Shown in pieces: positions 54,806 to 63,770 of a DNA stretch of 64,000 nt. Within the stretch, counting starts at the first letter, position 1. Every line of letters begins with the position of its first letter. Source of the stretch: Spirochaetota bacterium (GTDB taxonomy: Bacteria; Spirochaetota; Spirochaetia; Sphaerochaetales; Sphaerochaetaceae); the NCBI GenBank assembly GCA_023401595.1, contig JAEXDQ010000049.1, positions 1-64,000 on the forward strand. The letters are read 5' to 3'. Made by a program: the position numbers and the translations under genes. Below the pieces are notes generated by a model. The model was not told the origin of the DNA and made no database searches. It saw only the letters and a list, made by a program, of their open reading frames with translations.

Positions 54806-55405
54806 ATGGCGCAGAAACCATTTACAAACATGACGAAAGAGGACATGAAGTTCGGTTATTTCGTCATCGGACAAGGCGTCAAGTATCGCAAACGATGGCT
54901 GAGCGAACCAGAGCAGTTCACACATCTGATGGATATCGTGAAGGAAGAATTTCAAGAAATGGGAATCAAGCTGGTCTACTATTGCGGTTTCCCAGACCAG
55001 TACGTACTAATCGTCAAGATCAAGGATACTCAAGAAATGATGGTCGCCATGGAGGATATCTCCTGTGAATTCGCCGGATGGTTCAACCAAGGGACAAAAC
55101 GTAGGAGCAACCCGCTGACGCCACAAATTCTGTATCATCCTATCCTTTCCAGCAGAATGATGTATGACATGATTCGCGACATATACGATGACACGGAATA
55201 CAACAACCCCGATTGGCTTCCGTTCGGAGGAGGCAGGGAACTGTTGGACAGGGACGACGGCTATATAGACAGGGAGACGCTGGAACAAGCCACGGGAATC
55301 CCCGCCGTAGGATGGCGGGAGATGCTGAAACAGCCGAAATGCTGCACAACCCCGTTGGACCTGCCGGCCAGCTATGACGAGGAAGCCGGATATTTCCTTG
55401 GTTGA
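54806..55405 (+). CDS. Unrecognised protein, possibly degenerate RAYT/IS200-like transposase
   Basis: A 199-residue protein that I do not recognise with confidence. The stretch from residue 17 to about 130 has the order of a REP-associated tyrosine transposase: a GQGVKYRKRWL start, a strand GFPDQYVLIV where active enzymes have M-P-N-H-x-H-L, a helix MEDISCEFAGWFNQ like the S-x-x-Y-x-x-F-N helix, and a MMYDMIRDIYDDTEYNN segment like the Y-x-x-x-N-P end. The HUH histidines are lost (DQYV), so it would be inactive or domesticated. The remaining 60 residues have no match. AAGGAG lies six bases before the ATG. It borders the hairpin array upstream and leuS downstream. Confidence 0.4.
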   Translation: MAQKPFTNMTKEDMKFGYFVIGQGVKYRKRWLSEPEQFTHLMDIVKEEFQEMGIKLVYYCGFPDQYVLIVKIKDTQEMMVAMEDISCEFAGWFNQGTKRRSNPLTPQILYHPILSSRMMYDMIRDIYDDTEYNNPDWLPFGGGRELLDRDDGYIDRETLEQATGIPAVGWREMLKQPKCCTTPLDLPASYDEEAGYFLG

Positions 55406-55485
55406 CCAACCAAATGATTGCTCATACCGGTGAAAACATACTCTCTTTGTTGACTGAAAACAAGCGCATAGGTATGATTGCCGGT

Positions 55486-58005
55486 ATGAGCAAATACCCT
55501 TTTAACGATATTGAGAAAAAATGGCAGAAGTATTGGGAAGACAACCATACGTTCGCCGTGACAGAGGATCCTACGATCCCACCGGAAAAGCGCCAGTATG
55601 TACTGGACATGTTCCCCTATCCATCGGGAGCTGGTTTGCATGTAGGTCATCCGGAAGGCTATACAGCCACCGATATCTACTGTCGATATCTACGGATGAA
55701 TGGATACAACGTCCTCCATCCGATGGGGTTTGACTCATTCGGGCTTCCCGCCGAGAACTACGCCATCAAGACAGGTACTCATCCACGCATCTCCACGGAA
55801 AAGAACATCGACAACTTCCGTAAGCAGATCAAGAGCCTTGGCTTCTGCTACGACTGGAACCGCGAGGTATCCACCCATACCAGCGCATACTATCACTGGA
55901 CCCAGTGGATTTTCGAGCAGCTCTACAAGAAGGGCTTGGCGTATGAGTCCCACATGCCCATCAACTGGTGCCCCCAGTGCAAGACCGGCCTGGCGAACGA
56001 AGAAGTCAAGGAAGGCAAATGCGAGCGTTGCGGCTCTCATGTCGTGCGCAAGAACATCAGGCAATGGGTGCTGAGAATCACCGCCTATGCCGACAGGTTG
56101 CTGGAAGATCTGGAAGACCTTGATTGGCCGGAATCGGTAAAGCTGATGCAGCGCAACTGGATCGGCCGTTCGGAAGGAGCGGCGGTATTCTTCAAACTGG
56201 AAAACAGCGACGACACGCTGGAAGTCTATACCACTCGTTGCGATACATTGTTCGGCGCCACCTACATGGTCATAGCTCCGGAACACCCGTTGGTACGACA
56301 GATCACTACCCCCGATCAAAAGGAGTCCGTAGAACGGTATCTTGACCAAGCCGCCCGCAAATCCGATCTGGACCGTACCGATCTGGCGAAAGAAAAGACC
56401 GGCGTGTTCAGCGGCAGCTACGCCATCAACCCGGTCAACGGAAAAAAGATTCCGATCTGGATCGCGGACTATGTATTGATCAGCTACGGTACCGGCGCGA
56501 TCATGGCCGTCCCCGCCCACGACACAAGAGACTGGGAATTCGCCAAAAAGTTCGGACTGCCAATCATCGAAGTCCTCAAAGGCGAAGTCGACGTCCAGGA
56601 ACAGGCGTGGACTGAAGACGGCGTACACGTGAACAGCGGGTTCCTCGATGGAATGAACAAGGAAGACGCCATCAAGACGATGATCGCATGGCTGGAAGAA
56701 CGCAAGCTCGGCCATATGGCGGTCAACTACAAGCTCCGCGACTGGATTTTCAGCCGCCAGCGCTACTGGGGCGAACCGATTCCGTTGATACATTGTCCCC
56801 ATTGCGGGATAGTTCCCGTTCCAGAGGACGAGCTTCCTCTGACATTGCCAGAGACAAAGAGCTATGAACCATCGGGCACAGGGGAAAGCCCCCTCGCGAA
56901 TATTGACTCATGGGTAAACACGACCTGTCCCGTCTGCGGCGCGCCCGCCAAGCGTGAGACAAATACGATGCCCCAGTGGGCCGGTTCCTGCTGGTATTAT
57001 CTACGATATCTCGATCCCCATAATACCGAACGATTCGTTGACCCCGAAAAAGAAAAGTATTGGATGCCGGTAGATCTCTATGTCGGTGGTACGGAGCATG
57101 CGGTCTTGCATCTGCTTTATGCCCGCTTCTGGCACAAAGTGCTGTACGATCTGGGGTTGGTCTCCACCAAGGAGCCGTTCCAGAGATTGGTCAACCAGGG
57201 AATGATCACCTCCTTCGCGTTCCAACGCAAGGACAAGACCCTCGTCCCCACTGACCAGGTGGAAGAGACCGCGCCAGACGTGTTTGTTGAGAAAGCGACC
57301 GGTGAACAACTTGAACGAATCGTGGCGAAAATGTCCAAGAGCTTGAAGAACGTCATCAACCCGGATGACATCATCAATGAATACGGCGCCGATTCCATGC
57401 GCATGTACGAAATGTTCATGGGGCCGCTGCAGGTTTCGAAGCCTTGGTCGACCACAGGTCTTTCCGGCGTCTGGAGATTCCTCGACCGTGTCTGGCGTCT
57501 GGGTGATGAACGGACTATCAGCGAGGAGCCTGCGTCCCCCCAGTTGCGCAAGGTGTTGCACAAGACGATCAAGAAGGTCACGCAAGACACCGCCACATTG
57601 AACTTCAACACAGCGATCAGCCAGATGATGGTGCTGGTCAACGAGTTGTACAAGATCGATACCCTACCCCGCGAGGTCTGGGAAACGTTGGTCCTGTTGC
57701 TCGCCCCCTATGTGCCGCATATGGCCGAGGAGTTGTGGGTACGCGCGGGACATGAGCCCTCCGTCGCAAATGTGGCATGGCCCGTTTATGATGAAGCGTT
57801 GACGGTCGATGACGAAATTGAGATCGTCCTCCAGGTAAACGGCAAGGTGCGTTCGCGTATCTCCATGTCGAAGGACACGTCGAAGGATGAACTGCTGGCC
57901 ACTGCCAAAGCCGATACGAAGCTTCAGGAATGGCTCAAAGGCAAGGAAATCGTCAAAGAGATCGTAGTTCCCGGCAAGTTGGTGAATATCGTCGTCAAGG
58001 GTTGA
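55486..58005 (+). CDS. leuS: Leucyl-tRNA synthetase
   Basis: An 839-residue class Ia synthetase. The HIGH motif is in HVGHPEGYTATD near residue 50, the KMSKS motif in AKMSKSLKN near residue 615, and the CP1 editing domain has the Thr-rich YTTRCDTLFGATYMVIAPEH near residue 250. A zinc knuckle CPQC...CERCGS lies near residue 170. The start MSKYPFNDIEKKW is the family's usual start; its ribosome binding site is weak and in-frame Met codons exist upstream, so the exact start is uncertain. A hairpin CGCACC/GGTGCG at 58049-58070 may end it. Confidence 0.95.
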   Translation: MSKYPFNDIEKKWQKYWEDNHTFAVTEDPTIPPEKRQYVLDMFPYPSGAGLHVGHPEGYTATDIYCRYLRMNGYNVLHPMGFDSFGLPAENYAIKTGTHPRISTEKNIDNFRKQIKSLGFCYDWNREVSTHTSAYYHWTQWIFEQLYKKGLAYESHMPINWCPQCKTGLANEEVKEGKCERCGSHVVRKNIRQWVLRITAYADRLLEDLEDLDWPESVKLMQRNWIGRSEGAAVFFKLENSDDTLEVYTTRCDTLFGATYMVIAPEHPLVRQITTPDQKESVERYLDQAARKSDLDRTDLAKEKTGVFSGSYAINPVNGKKIPIWIADYVLISYGTGAIMAVPAHDTRDWEFAKKFGLPIIEVLKGEVDVQEQAWTEDGVHVNSGFLDGMNKEDAIKTMIAWLEERKLGHMAVNYKLRDWIFSRQRYWGEPIPLIHCPHCGIVPVPEDELPLTLPETKSYEPSGTGESPLANIDSWVNTTCPVCGAPAKRETNTMPQWAGSCWYYLRYLDPHNTERFVDPEKEKYWMPVDLYVGGTEHAVLHLLYARFWHKVLYDLGLVSTKEPFQRLVNQGMITSFAFQRKDKTLVPTDQVEETAPDVFVEKATGEQLERIVAKMSKSLKNVINPDDIINEYGADSMRMYEMFMGPLQVSKPWSTTGLSGVWRFLDRVWRLGDERTISEEPASPQLRKVLHKTIKKVTQDTATLNFNTAISQMMVLVNELYKIDTLPREVWETLVLLLAPYVPHMAEELWVRAGHEPSVANVAWPVYDEALTVDDEIEIVLQVNGKVRSRISMSKDTSKDELLATAKADTKLQEWLKGKEIVKEIVVPGKLVNIVVKG

Positions 58006-58116
58006 CCCCCTTCGCGACAGGCTACAATCACATTGCTACAGACAACGACCGCACCTCGGAAGGGGTGCGGCTAGTTTATCAGGAGACATGCGGAAGCTAT
58101 AAATGTGGAGAATCGA

Positions 58117-59307
58117 TCAGATGCTGGTAATGACATGAACGTAGATGTCCGTCGAATACACTCCAGCCAGCAGATTGTCGGTAGCTCCGGTCAGTTCGAT
58201 ATCCAACGAACCATGGAAATCCGAATTCCAGATCGTATTACGCCCGTTTCCCGTATTGTATGACGTAGAAAGCGCTTTCAGATAGTTTGAAGTATCAGAA
58301 CCTCCCGTATACGCCGTAGTCCCGTCAAACACAAGCCCGAGTGGAACCGAACCTGTAGTCGCAGTAGGCACGATGACATATTCACAGGAATTATACATAC
58401 TGGAAGTGCTTGAAGAATTAGTCTTCTTGAATTCAAATTTTCGGCCAACCGTATTGTAATCGGGAGAACTGGAAACAAACAGATAATAGTCGTTCGGCTG
58501 GTTTGAACTGGATATCGTGATAAAATCGATATCAGCGATATGGACTCGCCCCGTAGCGGCCTTCAAGTTGAATGCGTTTGTATTCGCGGCGTCGGGAGTC
58601 ACTACCAGCTGGGCGGAATATGTCGGCTTCGTACCGCCGAAATAACCGTTCATATAGAAGGTGGAACTTTCCGACTGGTTCCCGGTCGTTACCGTGACGG
58701 TCATCGACCCAAGATAGTCGTCGCCACTACCTACGTTGCAGACGTCGGTACCGACACCAGGCAACGTTCCGTCCGATTGCAGGACAGGATCCAGCACGAG
58801 TACTACATCGATCCAGGCTGAAGAGACGTTACCATAGTTGTAGATTCCATTCTGAGTCACAATGTTCACCCCATCCGTCATGACCACCCCGCCGTCGGTC
58901 TTGGGAAGCGTGAACATAGGGCTGTCAGAACCGAGGTATCCATACTTAGGATAACTCGTACTGTTCTTGTTGGGGTAATTGGACTGAGACACTCGTGGAA
59001 CAAGACATACGCTGAATGGCCGTCTCAGCGAAGGATCGCTGATTGAAGTCAGGTACCAGTCGCTCGAAAAAGAGACGGTAGTCAGCTCCGACGATTCCTT
59101 TACGCCGACGACAGCAATGATCTGGCTATCATTGTATCCACCGGAAGCTCCCCACACGTCAGTCGGGAACCAAAATTGATCGGAGGCCAAATTCACCGTG
59201 GAACTGGTATCAAAGCGATGTATCCATATATCCGCGGCAAACAGAGCGTGGACCGAGAAAAGAATCAGGCAGAGAATTGCAAACGGCGCATAGCGAAATC
59301 TTTTCAT
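58117..59307 (-). CDS. Secreted beta-rich protein, cassette gene D (left copy)
   Basis: A 396-residue exported protein without recognised family. Residues 1-24 are a signal peptide ending ALFA; the rest is rich in Ser, Thr, Val and Tyr with alternating strands and almost no charge clusters. It ends with AGVYSTDIYVHV, the same C-terminal strand signature (G-x-Y-x-x-x-I/V-x-V) found in the other proteins of both cassettes. It is twice their length, like two domains. A perfect AAAGGAGG stands seven bases before the ATG. Last gene of the minus-strand cassette; its counterpart in the other cassette begins at 63771. Confidence 0.75.
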   Translation of the reverse strand: MKRFRYAPFAILCLILFSVHALFAADIWIHRFDTSSTVNLASDQFWFPTDVWGASGGYNDSQIIAVVGVKESSELTTVSFSSDWYLTSISDPSLRRPFSVCLVPRVSQSNYPNKNSTSYPKYGYLGSDSPMFTLPKTDGGVVMTDGVNIVTQNGIYNYGNVSSAWIDVVLVLDPVLQSDGTLPGVGTDVCNVGSGDDYLGSMTVTVTTGNQSESSTFYMNGYFGGTKPTYSAQLVVTPDAANTNAFNLKAATGRVHIADIDFITISSSNQPNDYYLFVSSSPDYNTVGRKFEFKKTNSSSTSSMYNSCEYVIVPTATTGSVPLGLVFDGTTAYTGGSDTSNYLKALSTSYNTGNGRNTIWNSDFHGSLDIELTGATDNLLAGVYSTDIYVHVITSI

Positions 59308-59320
59308 TCCTCCACCTCCT

Positions 59321-59926
59321 TTAATCGCTTGTGACAGTAAATGTGACTGTCGCCACATATTCATCGTCGGGAGCCAAATCCAGGACCGAGGCGCTATCGG
59401 TGAACTGGAAACGTATCGGACTGCCGTTTATCGAAATGTAGGAATCAGTGATCGCGCCGACCGGCACATCCAGCCGTTTGCTCACCGTATTGGCGGCATT
59501 CGAGTTTGTAGCGACGACCAACGCGTCGTCTACGGTAAGCATGGAACCTGTCGAGCCAACGCAGGAATATAGGCATTTGACATACAGGGAATAATTCAAT
59601 GTTTCTCCCGTAACGACGCCTTGCAACGGATTAACCGTAACCGTCAAGGTCGCCGGATAATAGTTGGTCAGCAATGACCAAGTAGCGATCTTACGCCCCT
59701 GTTCCGGACGTAATGTACTTTGGACGTCGGAGCCCATGATATCGAACGGCATGCCCGCGATATCAGAGGAAGACGTAACGGCGATAGGGGATACGGAAAC
59801 GGAATGTACCTTGCCGACGACGCCCTGGACGGGAATATGCCGGGTAGGCGCGGGCTGCGCAACCGCTACACAACAAAACGAAACGGACAGGAGGATTGCC
59901 AAAAGCACAATAAGTCTTTTCATCAT
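59321..59926 (-). CDS. Secreted beta-rich protein, cassette gene C (left copy)
   Basis: A 201-residue exported protein. It begins with a signal peptide ending CVAVAQP, then HIPVQGVVGKVHSVSV, which matches HIVYGFVGDEVTFSV in the right-cassette protein at 63170. It ends DEYVATVTFTVTSD. Three ATGs in a row follow GGGGAGG; the second was taken, the third is equally possible. Function unknown; the beta-sandwich look suggests a fibre or surface-layer subunit. Confidence 0.72.
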   Translation of the reverse strand: MMKRLIVLLAILLSVSFCCVAVAQPAPTRHIPVQGVVGKVHSVSVSPIAVTSSSDIAGMPFDIMGSDVQSTLRPEQGRKIATWSLLTNYYPATLTVTVNPLQGVVTGETLNYSLYVKCLYSCVGSTGSMLTVDDALVVATNSNAANTVSKRLDVPVGAITDSYISINGSPIRFQFTDSASVLDLAPDDEYVATVTFTVTSD

Positions 59927-59942
59927 CATTCCCTCCCCTTTC

Positions 59943-60650
59943 CTACTCAACGGTACACGTCACGGTGACGGTCGAGACATATGTGACATTGGACGGTGCG
60001 GCGTCATAGGAAGCCTGGTCAAGCGACAACATCACAACCCCGGTTCTGGTATAATCTTGTTGAGCGTCGTACAATCCAGAATTTGAATATTTCGAATCTG
60101 ATTGGCTATTCTTTTTTCGTTTGATGATACCCGATACGTCCAATTCCCCTCCATCAAGAGGAACTCTTGCCGTCGTACGGCTGGAAGGCCATTCTTCCCG
60201 GTATTTGTAATTCGTGTTGCCAACCCTACGAGTAAGGTATCTATATTGATTACTAGGGCTGTCCCCATAGTCAGAGAGCCAACCGCTTGCGTCGTTATAT
60301 ACATCGTTGAACTTGGCGTTTCCAGTAATTTCAGTTCCAGAACCGTCAGTGGCGATGAAATCCGTAAAGGAAAATGAAAGGTCGACCCGCTGCATATTTC
60401 TCCCCGTGATCACGAACTTGAAAGCGGCGGCATACCCGGAAAGCCAATCCTCGCCGGCCTCAAGATCAAGGCTACGTCCAGGCCCCAGAGCCTCTCCGGA
60501 AAGATTCTGTACGGATAGTCGAACCCAGTCCGTACCGGTCGGATCGACACGCTTATACGCCGACACACCCATATCGACGCTATCGGTAATGGCAAAAAGC
60601 GCAACCGTGAAGAAAACGCACAAGGCAAAAATCATCATGACCCGTCTCAT
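59943..60650 (-). CDS. Secreted beta-rich protein, cassette gene B (left copy)
   Basis: A 235-residue exported protein. Signal peptide to about residue 20 (ALFA). The mature start VSAYKRVDPTGTDWVRLSV aligns with VTAYKYSDYSETPVVELFI of the right-cassette protein at 62470, which supports common descent. It ends VTYVSTVTVTCTVE. Its ATG overlaps the stop of gene A (ATGA). Function unknown. Confidence 0.73.
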   Translation of the reverse strand: MRRVMMIFALCVFFTVALFAITDSVDMGVSAYKRVDPTGTDWVRLSVQNLSGEALGPGRSLDLEAGEDWLSGYAAAFKFVITGRNMQRVDLSFSFTDFIATDGSGTEITGNAKFNDVYNDASGWLSDYGDSPSNQYRYLTRRVGNTNYKYREEWPSSRTTARVPLDGGELDVSGIIKRKKNSQSDSKYSNSGLYDAQQDYTRTGVVMLSLDQASYDAAPSNVTYVSTVTVTCTVE

Positions 60651-61216
60651 ACAGTCCTCACTTCGACGGTAATGTCCGCCTGATACGAATTACCGGCAAG
60701 CGCGGACTGGACATTGTTCAACTGCACCGCCAACTTTGCGAACTGTAGACTTTCTTCGTGTTTTCCCGTTTTGTCCTTGGCCAGCATGTAGGCGGAAGTG
60801 TAGCCGTCAGGCCCAACGTTGAAGGGCGCCCCCGCGACCGGAGTATCATCGTCGTAAATCATGAAGTCATAGTAGAGGTACGCAAAAGATCCGCCGGGCA
60901 AGGTCATCTGGAACGGCGTACAGATAAAGCGGATCTGATACGTATCGGAGATATTCGTATCTACGAAAACCGTCGCGAAAATATCCGTCAGCGTCGCGCC
61001 TGCGCTGATATTCGCAACGGAAAGAACATCGACGCCCTCCGCATCCCGAATCGCTACAGAGCAAAACGGATCCTTGGGCTTGTTGATGACCATGGAAAAC
61101 GCCATATTGCCGTTCTCTACCGTCACGGCCGACAAAAGACCTCCGCACAAGCAGAACAAGCCAAGTACCAGAAGAACCTTTCGTACCTGTCTATGATAAT
61201 TTACTCTAGATTCCAT
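60647..61216 (-). CDS. Secreted beta-rich protein, cassette gene A (left copy)
   Basis: A 189-residue exported protein and first gene of the minus-strand cassette. The signal peptide has a basic start and a hydrophobic core VLLVLGLFCLCGGLLSA. It ends NSYQADITVEVRTV. The start used has AGGGA six bases upstream; another ATG six codons earlier is possible. Similarity to the first gene of the right cassette is weak and rests mainly on size, position and C-terminal pattern. Confidence 0.7.
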   Translation of the reverse strand: MESRVNYHRQVRKVLLVLGLFCLCGGLLSAVTVENGNMAFSMVINKPKDPFCSVAIRDAEGVDVLSVANISAGATLTDIFATVFVDTNISDTYQIRFICTPFQMTLPGGSFAYLYYDFMIYDDDTPVAGAPFNVGPDGYTSAYMLAKDKTGKHEESLQFAKLAVQLNNVQSALAGNSYQADITVEVRTV

Positions 61217-61879
61217 AATATCCCTACTTTCCATCCCATCCCAGAAAACCCTTGCATTTCCCTTGCAAATCACCATTTCCTGAACATCAGCCGTGCAAGC
61301 TAAATAAAGTATGTTATTTTAAATAACATATGTCAAGTGATTATTGATATTATTCAATAAATCTATACATAAAAATTATTATTTGTAAATTATTCTTTAC
61401 ATTATATAAAAATATTATCTTTCATCTTATGACATATTATTTACAACCAAAATAAAGCATATGCGTCTGGTACAGATACCATGCGTACAATATAGACACC
61501 TTCTTTTGGAAAGTAAAACTATAGGGACGTATACACGCTATCATCAATCGAAAGCATAGAGGACATCCATACGATGAAAATGCCAAGCAATGTCTCATTC
61601 AACCTTCCATATGAGATTTCAAATCTTTCCCACGGCGACATGTCAACACTGCCGGTACTATACCAATCCTGCAAAATCCTTTGGTTATTCTTTTTTCCTG
61701 CATGTACGCATAATCTTAATATATGACATATGTAGTATTATTTATCATACAGAAAATAACTTCGTTTAGCGTTATTTTGCTGTATTGTTTTAGTGAAAAT
61801 CAACAGTAACTCTTGACACAAGATGGTCATGGTGTAACAATAATAGAGAAGGGAAATAATATAGGAGCCGTATTTTTAG
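61217..61879. promoter_or_regulatory. Long A+T-rich divergent control region of the two cassettes
   Basis: A 663-bp A+T-rich region with no gene. A near-palindrome GTTATTTT/AAATAAC lies at 61313-61327, about 100 bp before gene A, and AAAATAAC-N10-GTTATTTT lies at 61753-61778, about 100 bp before the first gene of the right cassette. Thus both operons carry the same half-site at a matching distance, in different spacing. This would allow coordinated or mutually exclusive control by one regulator. Confidence 0.5.
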
Positions 61880-62467
61880 ATGGAAAAGAACATCGACGTA
61901 CGACAGAACCGCAACGGACTCAAAATCATTGCCGCCTTGCTAGGCGCGCTTCACATGTGTTTGATTCTGTGCGCGACATCGTTTCCGTCGATGCCCAACT
62001 ACAACCTCGTATTCGATTACCAAGGACAAATCAACAATGTCATCACCTTTGAGACGAAGGATGCCGCGGGAAATTACTCGGAAGCGCAGGAGATCTCCCT
62101 CACAATGACAACCGCCCCCGTCGAAATAGCCCGATGCATTCTTACCACGAACGCAAGCAACCAGAGGATAGGAATTTCCTTCCTGTGGGACGAACTGACC
62201 GGAGACACAAATCCGTCGGACCGCATACGATATACGTTGAATTTCGGGGAAGACGGTTCCTATTTGCCACAGAACAGCTTCGCGGCCACACTTCCCGTGG
62301 AAAGCAAAGCGTATGGCCGCAATATCACCGCGGCCCACGGCAACAATACCAAGAAAATTGAAATCTGCACATTGCAGGTCGCGCTTCTTGAGGAAGACGT
62401 CAACACAGTATCCGCAGGTACCTATTCCGGTACTATCAGGGTACTGATTACAGAAGGAGGGATATAG
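61880..62467 (+). CDS. Secreted beta-rich protein, cassette gene A (right copy)
   Basis: A 195-residue exported protein, first of the plus-strand cassette. A basic N terminus precedes the hydrophobic stretch IIAALLGALHMCLILCA. It ends SAGTYSGTIRVLITEGGI, close to the C-terminal signature of spore-coat-U/Csu-type pilin domains. AGGAG is 12 bases before the ATG, a long spacing. Followed two bases later by the next gene. Confidence 0.7.
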   Translation: MEKNIDVRQNRNGLKIIAALLGALHMCLILCATSFPSMPNYNLVFDYQGQINNVITFETKDAAGNYSEAQEISLTMTTAPVEIARCILTTNASNQRIGISFLWDELTGDTNPSDRIRYTLNFGEDGSYLPQNSFAATLPVESKAYGRNITAAHGNNTKKIEICTLQVALLEEDVNTVSAGTYSGTIRVLITEGGI

Positions 62468-62469
62468 AG

Positions 62470-63168
62470 ATGATCAAAAAACATGCCCGCATCTTGCTTT
62501 TCCTCCTATGCCTGCTAGCCGCCTTGCAAGTCGGAGCCACTACGCAGGAGATCAAGAAAACAGTCACAGCGTATAAGTATTCGGATTATAGTGAAACCCC
62601 GGTAGTCGAGCTGTTCATCTCCAACATGGCGAACCAGAACGTCCAGAACCTGGACATCGGAACCAGCGCGCCACTGGAAGAACTCCCGGTATTCTCATGG
62701 AACTGCGTCGGAAACGCCCCCGGCAACATAATACTTGAGTTCACGCTCTCGCCCCTCGCCCTGCAGAACGCGGAGATAGCCGAATGGCTTGACTACACGC
62801 TGCGGCTTGTACCGAATTCCACCAAAATCGGAACCTCACCCCTGTCGTCTTCGGCTCTCGGTCCGTTCTATCATTTTGACGCAACAGGAAATGAATTAGC
62901 CTATTATTACACGGAGCCGACGCCGGCGGCGGAACAGACCATCGTCATGGACGCTTTGCCCGCGGGAAACACAGAAGAGACAGCGAAACAGACGACTTCC
63001 ATAACCTACAGTCTGCATACTACCGTGAATCCATCCGGAAACGCCGTGGAGACGGTAGACCATTGGACAAGGAATGGAACGGCTTATATACGACTGGATG
63101 CGATTCCAGACACGGCCAGTTTTGGAACCTACAAGGCGACCATGACTATCAGTGTGAGAGGGTCCTGA
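62470..63168 (+). CDS. Secreted beta-rich protein, cassette gene B (right copy)
   Basis: A 232-residue exported protein. Signal peptide ending LQVGA near residue 24, then VTAYKYSDYSETPVVELFIS, the counterpart of the left gene B start. It ends FGTYKATMTISVRGS. AAGGAGG, inside the end of the preceding gene, precedes the ATG. Single base gap to the next gene shows a tight operon. Confidence 0.73.
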   Translation: MIKKHARILLFLLCLLAALQVGATTQEIKKTVTAYKYSDYSETPVVELFISNMANQNVQNLDIGTSAPLEELPVFSWNCVGNAPGNIILEFTLSPLALQNAEIAEWLDYTLRLVPNSTKIGTSPLSSSALGPFYHFDATGNELAYYYTEPTPAAEQTIVMDALPAGNTEETAKQTTSITYSLHTTVNPSGNAVETVDHWTRNGTAYIRLDAIPDTASFGTYKATMTISVRGS

Positions 63169-63169
63169 A

Positions 63170-63754
63170 ATGAAAAGACTATCCTTTTTGATTGTTTCAT
63201 TCATGCTCCTGATACTCTCCCCCCTTGCGGCGGTCGCTGAGATAAGCGAACCCATCGCCCACATCGTCTATGGCTTCGTGGGAGATGAGGTCACATTCTC
63301 CGTTGACATAGACGATACGATACTTCCATTCAACCTAGAGGACCCCTTGGTCAAAAAGAATCCATCCCCTACTGTCGTCACGGGACTTCGCATAGGAACG
63401 ATGTTCCTTTCAAGCAACCAGGAAGCATTCTCCCTGACGATTTCCCATGACAACCTAACCCTTTCCGGGACGCCGGTATCTGGCGATACCGGGACCATCG
63501 ACACCGTTGACTATCGGTTGGACTTTTTCATTTTGTCGGATTCCCTTGCCGCCCAATACCCGGACGCGAAAAAGTTCATATCGGTATATACCGGTATACC
63601 CGCTACCATTACAAAAGATAATTTCCCCAATAACGATTACAAAATCATTGACAGAAGCATCTATATCAGCCTCAATGCGGAGGACACGACAGTAGCGGCT
63701 CTCAAACAGGGGGCCTATTCGTCCACTATCACGTTCACGTTGACGACGACGTAA
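63170..63754 (+). CDS. Secreted beta-rich protein, cassette gene C (right copy)
   Basis: A 194-residue exported protein. Signal peptide ending AAVAE, then HIVYGFVGDEVTFSVDID; a central LTISHDNLTLSGTPVSGDTG resembles LTVTVNPLQGVVTGETLNY of the left copy. It ends QGAYSSTITFTLTTT. Function unknown. Confidence 0.73.
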   Translation: MKRLSFLIVSFMLLILSPLAAVAEISEPIAHIVYGFVGDEVTFSVDIDDTILPFNLEDPLVKKNPSPTVVTGLRIGTMFLSSNQEAFSLTISHDNLTLSGTPVSGDTGTIDTVDYRLDFFILSDSLAAQYPDAKKFISVYTGIPATITKDNFPNNDYKIIDRSIYISLNAEDTTVAALKQGAYSSTITFTLTTT

Positions 63755-63770
63755 AGGAAACAGCCATACT

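Noticed and set aside
54223..55485. T-box leader for leuS
   Set aside because: No T-box bulge sequence and an intact gene lies between the structured region and leuS.
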